Assembly (NCBI GenBank): GCA_021734325.1
Contig: JAIPJF010000020.1
Location: 1-64,000 of the forward strand
From: Fidelibacterota bacterium
Lineage (GTDB): Bacteria > Fidelibacterota > UBA8477 > JABMPR01
Length of the DNA: 64,000 bases
Direction: 5' to 3'
Positions 63,368 to 64,000 of the stretch are shown here, piece by piece. The notes beneath the pieces were generated by a model. It saw only the letters and a list, made by a program, of their open reading frames with translations. It searched no databases and had not been told where the DNA came from. Each line of letters opens with the position of its first letter. Positions within the stretch are counted from its first letter, which is position 1. Position numbers and translations under genes: made by a program.

Positions 63368-64000
63368 CTAAAACTGCGGAGGTGGGGTCGGTTTATTTTG
63401 CAGGATCGTCTCGATCTTCTCCATTATTTCAGCTGTCAAAGCAGGTACTGCGTCCAATGCTTGTAGATTCTCTTCCAATTGGGAAAGTTTTGATGCACCA
63501 AGTATCACCGTGCTAACATTCGGATTGGCAGCACACCATGCGATGGACATATTGGTGAGTGAATGACCGATATCAGCGGCGATCTTTTGAAGTTCAACAG
63601 CCTTTTTAATGCTTTCCTGCCCTTCCGGTGACTCAAATTTCCTTTTTAACCAACCATAACCAGGAAGATTCACCCTGGCATCGGCAGGAACTCCATTACT
63701 GTATTTTCCAGTCAGTAGCCCCGAGGCCAGGGGGGACCAGATTGTTGTTCCAAGACCGATTTCTGTATAAAGCCGACGAAAATCAGATTCAACTTTGTCC
63801 CGTCGAAACATATTGTATTCAGGTTGCTCCATGGTGGGGGGCACCAAGCCATATTGGCGAGCGAGACCATAGGCTTCCATGATCTGTTGTGCCGTCCACT
63901 CTGAGGTTCCCCAGTAAAGGATTTTACCCTGTGTGATCAGATCATTCATGGCTCGTACTGTCTCTTCAATGGGTGTGGATTCATCTGGACGATGGCAAAA
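63368..64000 (-). CDS. Aldo/keto reductase, 5' end beyond window
   Basis: The minus strand is open from 64000 to the stop at 63368, 210 codons. It begins inside the protein at FCHRPDESTPIEETVRAMNDLI and continues GKILYWGTSEWTAQQIMEAY, QPEYNMFRR and WSPLASGLLTGKY, the pattern of the voltage-gated-potassium-channel beta subunit-like group of aldo/keto reductases (YghZ/YhdN-like). The NADPH-binding end (VILGASKLSQLEENLQALD) is present. The catalytic Tyr and Asp are in the missing N-terminal part. It converges on the usher-like gene and looks unrelated to the fibre locus. Confidence 0.9.
   Translation of the reverse strand, partial: FCHRPDESTPIEETVRAMNDLITQGKILYWGTSEWTAQQIMEAYGLARQYGLVPPTMEQPEYNMFRRDKVESDFRRLYTEIGLGTTIWSPLASGLLTGKYSNGVPADARVNLPGYGWLKRKFESPEGQESIKKAVELQKIAADIGHSLTNMSIAWCAANPNVSTVILGASKLSQLEENLQALDAVPALTAEIMEKIETILQNKPTPPPQF

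Overview
The window looks like chromosomal DNA from a Gram-negative bacterium of the Fibrobacterota-Chlorobiota-Bacteroidota (FCB) superphylum, most plausibly a Marinimicrobia/Neomarinimicrobiota-like or Calditrichota-like lineage. The clues are type IX secretion type-A C-terminal sorting domains (NYPNPFNP-type) on three secreted proteins, a Bacteroidota-style Ig-like lipoprotein (CASERPITGGP), an LpxH-like lipid A hydrolase, outer-membrane barrels, type IV pilus genes and mid-40s GC by eye. The phylum call is inference. Coding density is high and there is no rRNA, CRISPR array or insertion sequence. One tRNA (Asn, GTT) is present.

Layout. Positions 1-4800 (minus strand): a type IV pilin start, pilC, pilB and an NtrC-family sigma-54 activator. 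4974-11078 (minus): a complete SUF Fe-S assembly operon, sufB-C-D-S-U-T plus a promoter-distal Rrf2 regulator. 11280-16606: housekeeping genes (gamma carbonic anhydrase, pyrimidine nucleoside phosphorylase, ABC-F, a divergent flavin reductase/MarR pair with a candidate operator, Nudix). 16648-24133: a TonB-receptor-like protein, a GC-rich hairpin spacer, two tandem PPK2 kinases, two envelope proteins and LpxH. 24316-37387: a metalloprotease/PD40/barrel fusion, MlaE, RadA, Tgt, SfsA, an Ig-like lipoprotein, DapF, ManC and a GAF-PP2C phosphatase. 37589-40253: an EF-G-like GTPase with altered G motifs and a HIT protein. 40304-43614: tRNA-Asn, a structured noncoding element and a GC-richer PadR/short-UvrA cassette that looks acquired. 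44246-63325: a surface region with a YCF48-repeat T9SS protein, an M14 peptidase, a nitroreductase, three minor-pilin-like genes, a giant T9SS adhesin, three DUF4402-like subunits, a PapD-like chaperone and an usher-like barrel protein. The window ends inside an aldo/keto reductase.

Most interesting signal. Four noncoding sites match one 16-nt pattern, TTGGCAYA-N4-TTGA, with sigma-54 -24/-12 spacing. They precede the type IV pilin (225-209, minus), the YCF48 protein (44132-44147), the giant adhesin (51338-51353) and the DUF4402 subunit (59104-59119). A second element, a 16-bp (pseudo)palindrome close to GTCAYATWWATRTGAC, lies upstream of three of these promoters and also upstream of the NtrC-family gene itself. 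I infer a sigma-54 surface regulon, driven by the activator at 3414-4799, that joins the type IV pilus to a chaperone/usher-like fibre whose tip candidate carries a type IX secretion signal. That combination of secretion logics in one co-oriented locus is the best candidate for an undescribed system here.
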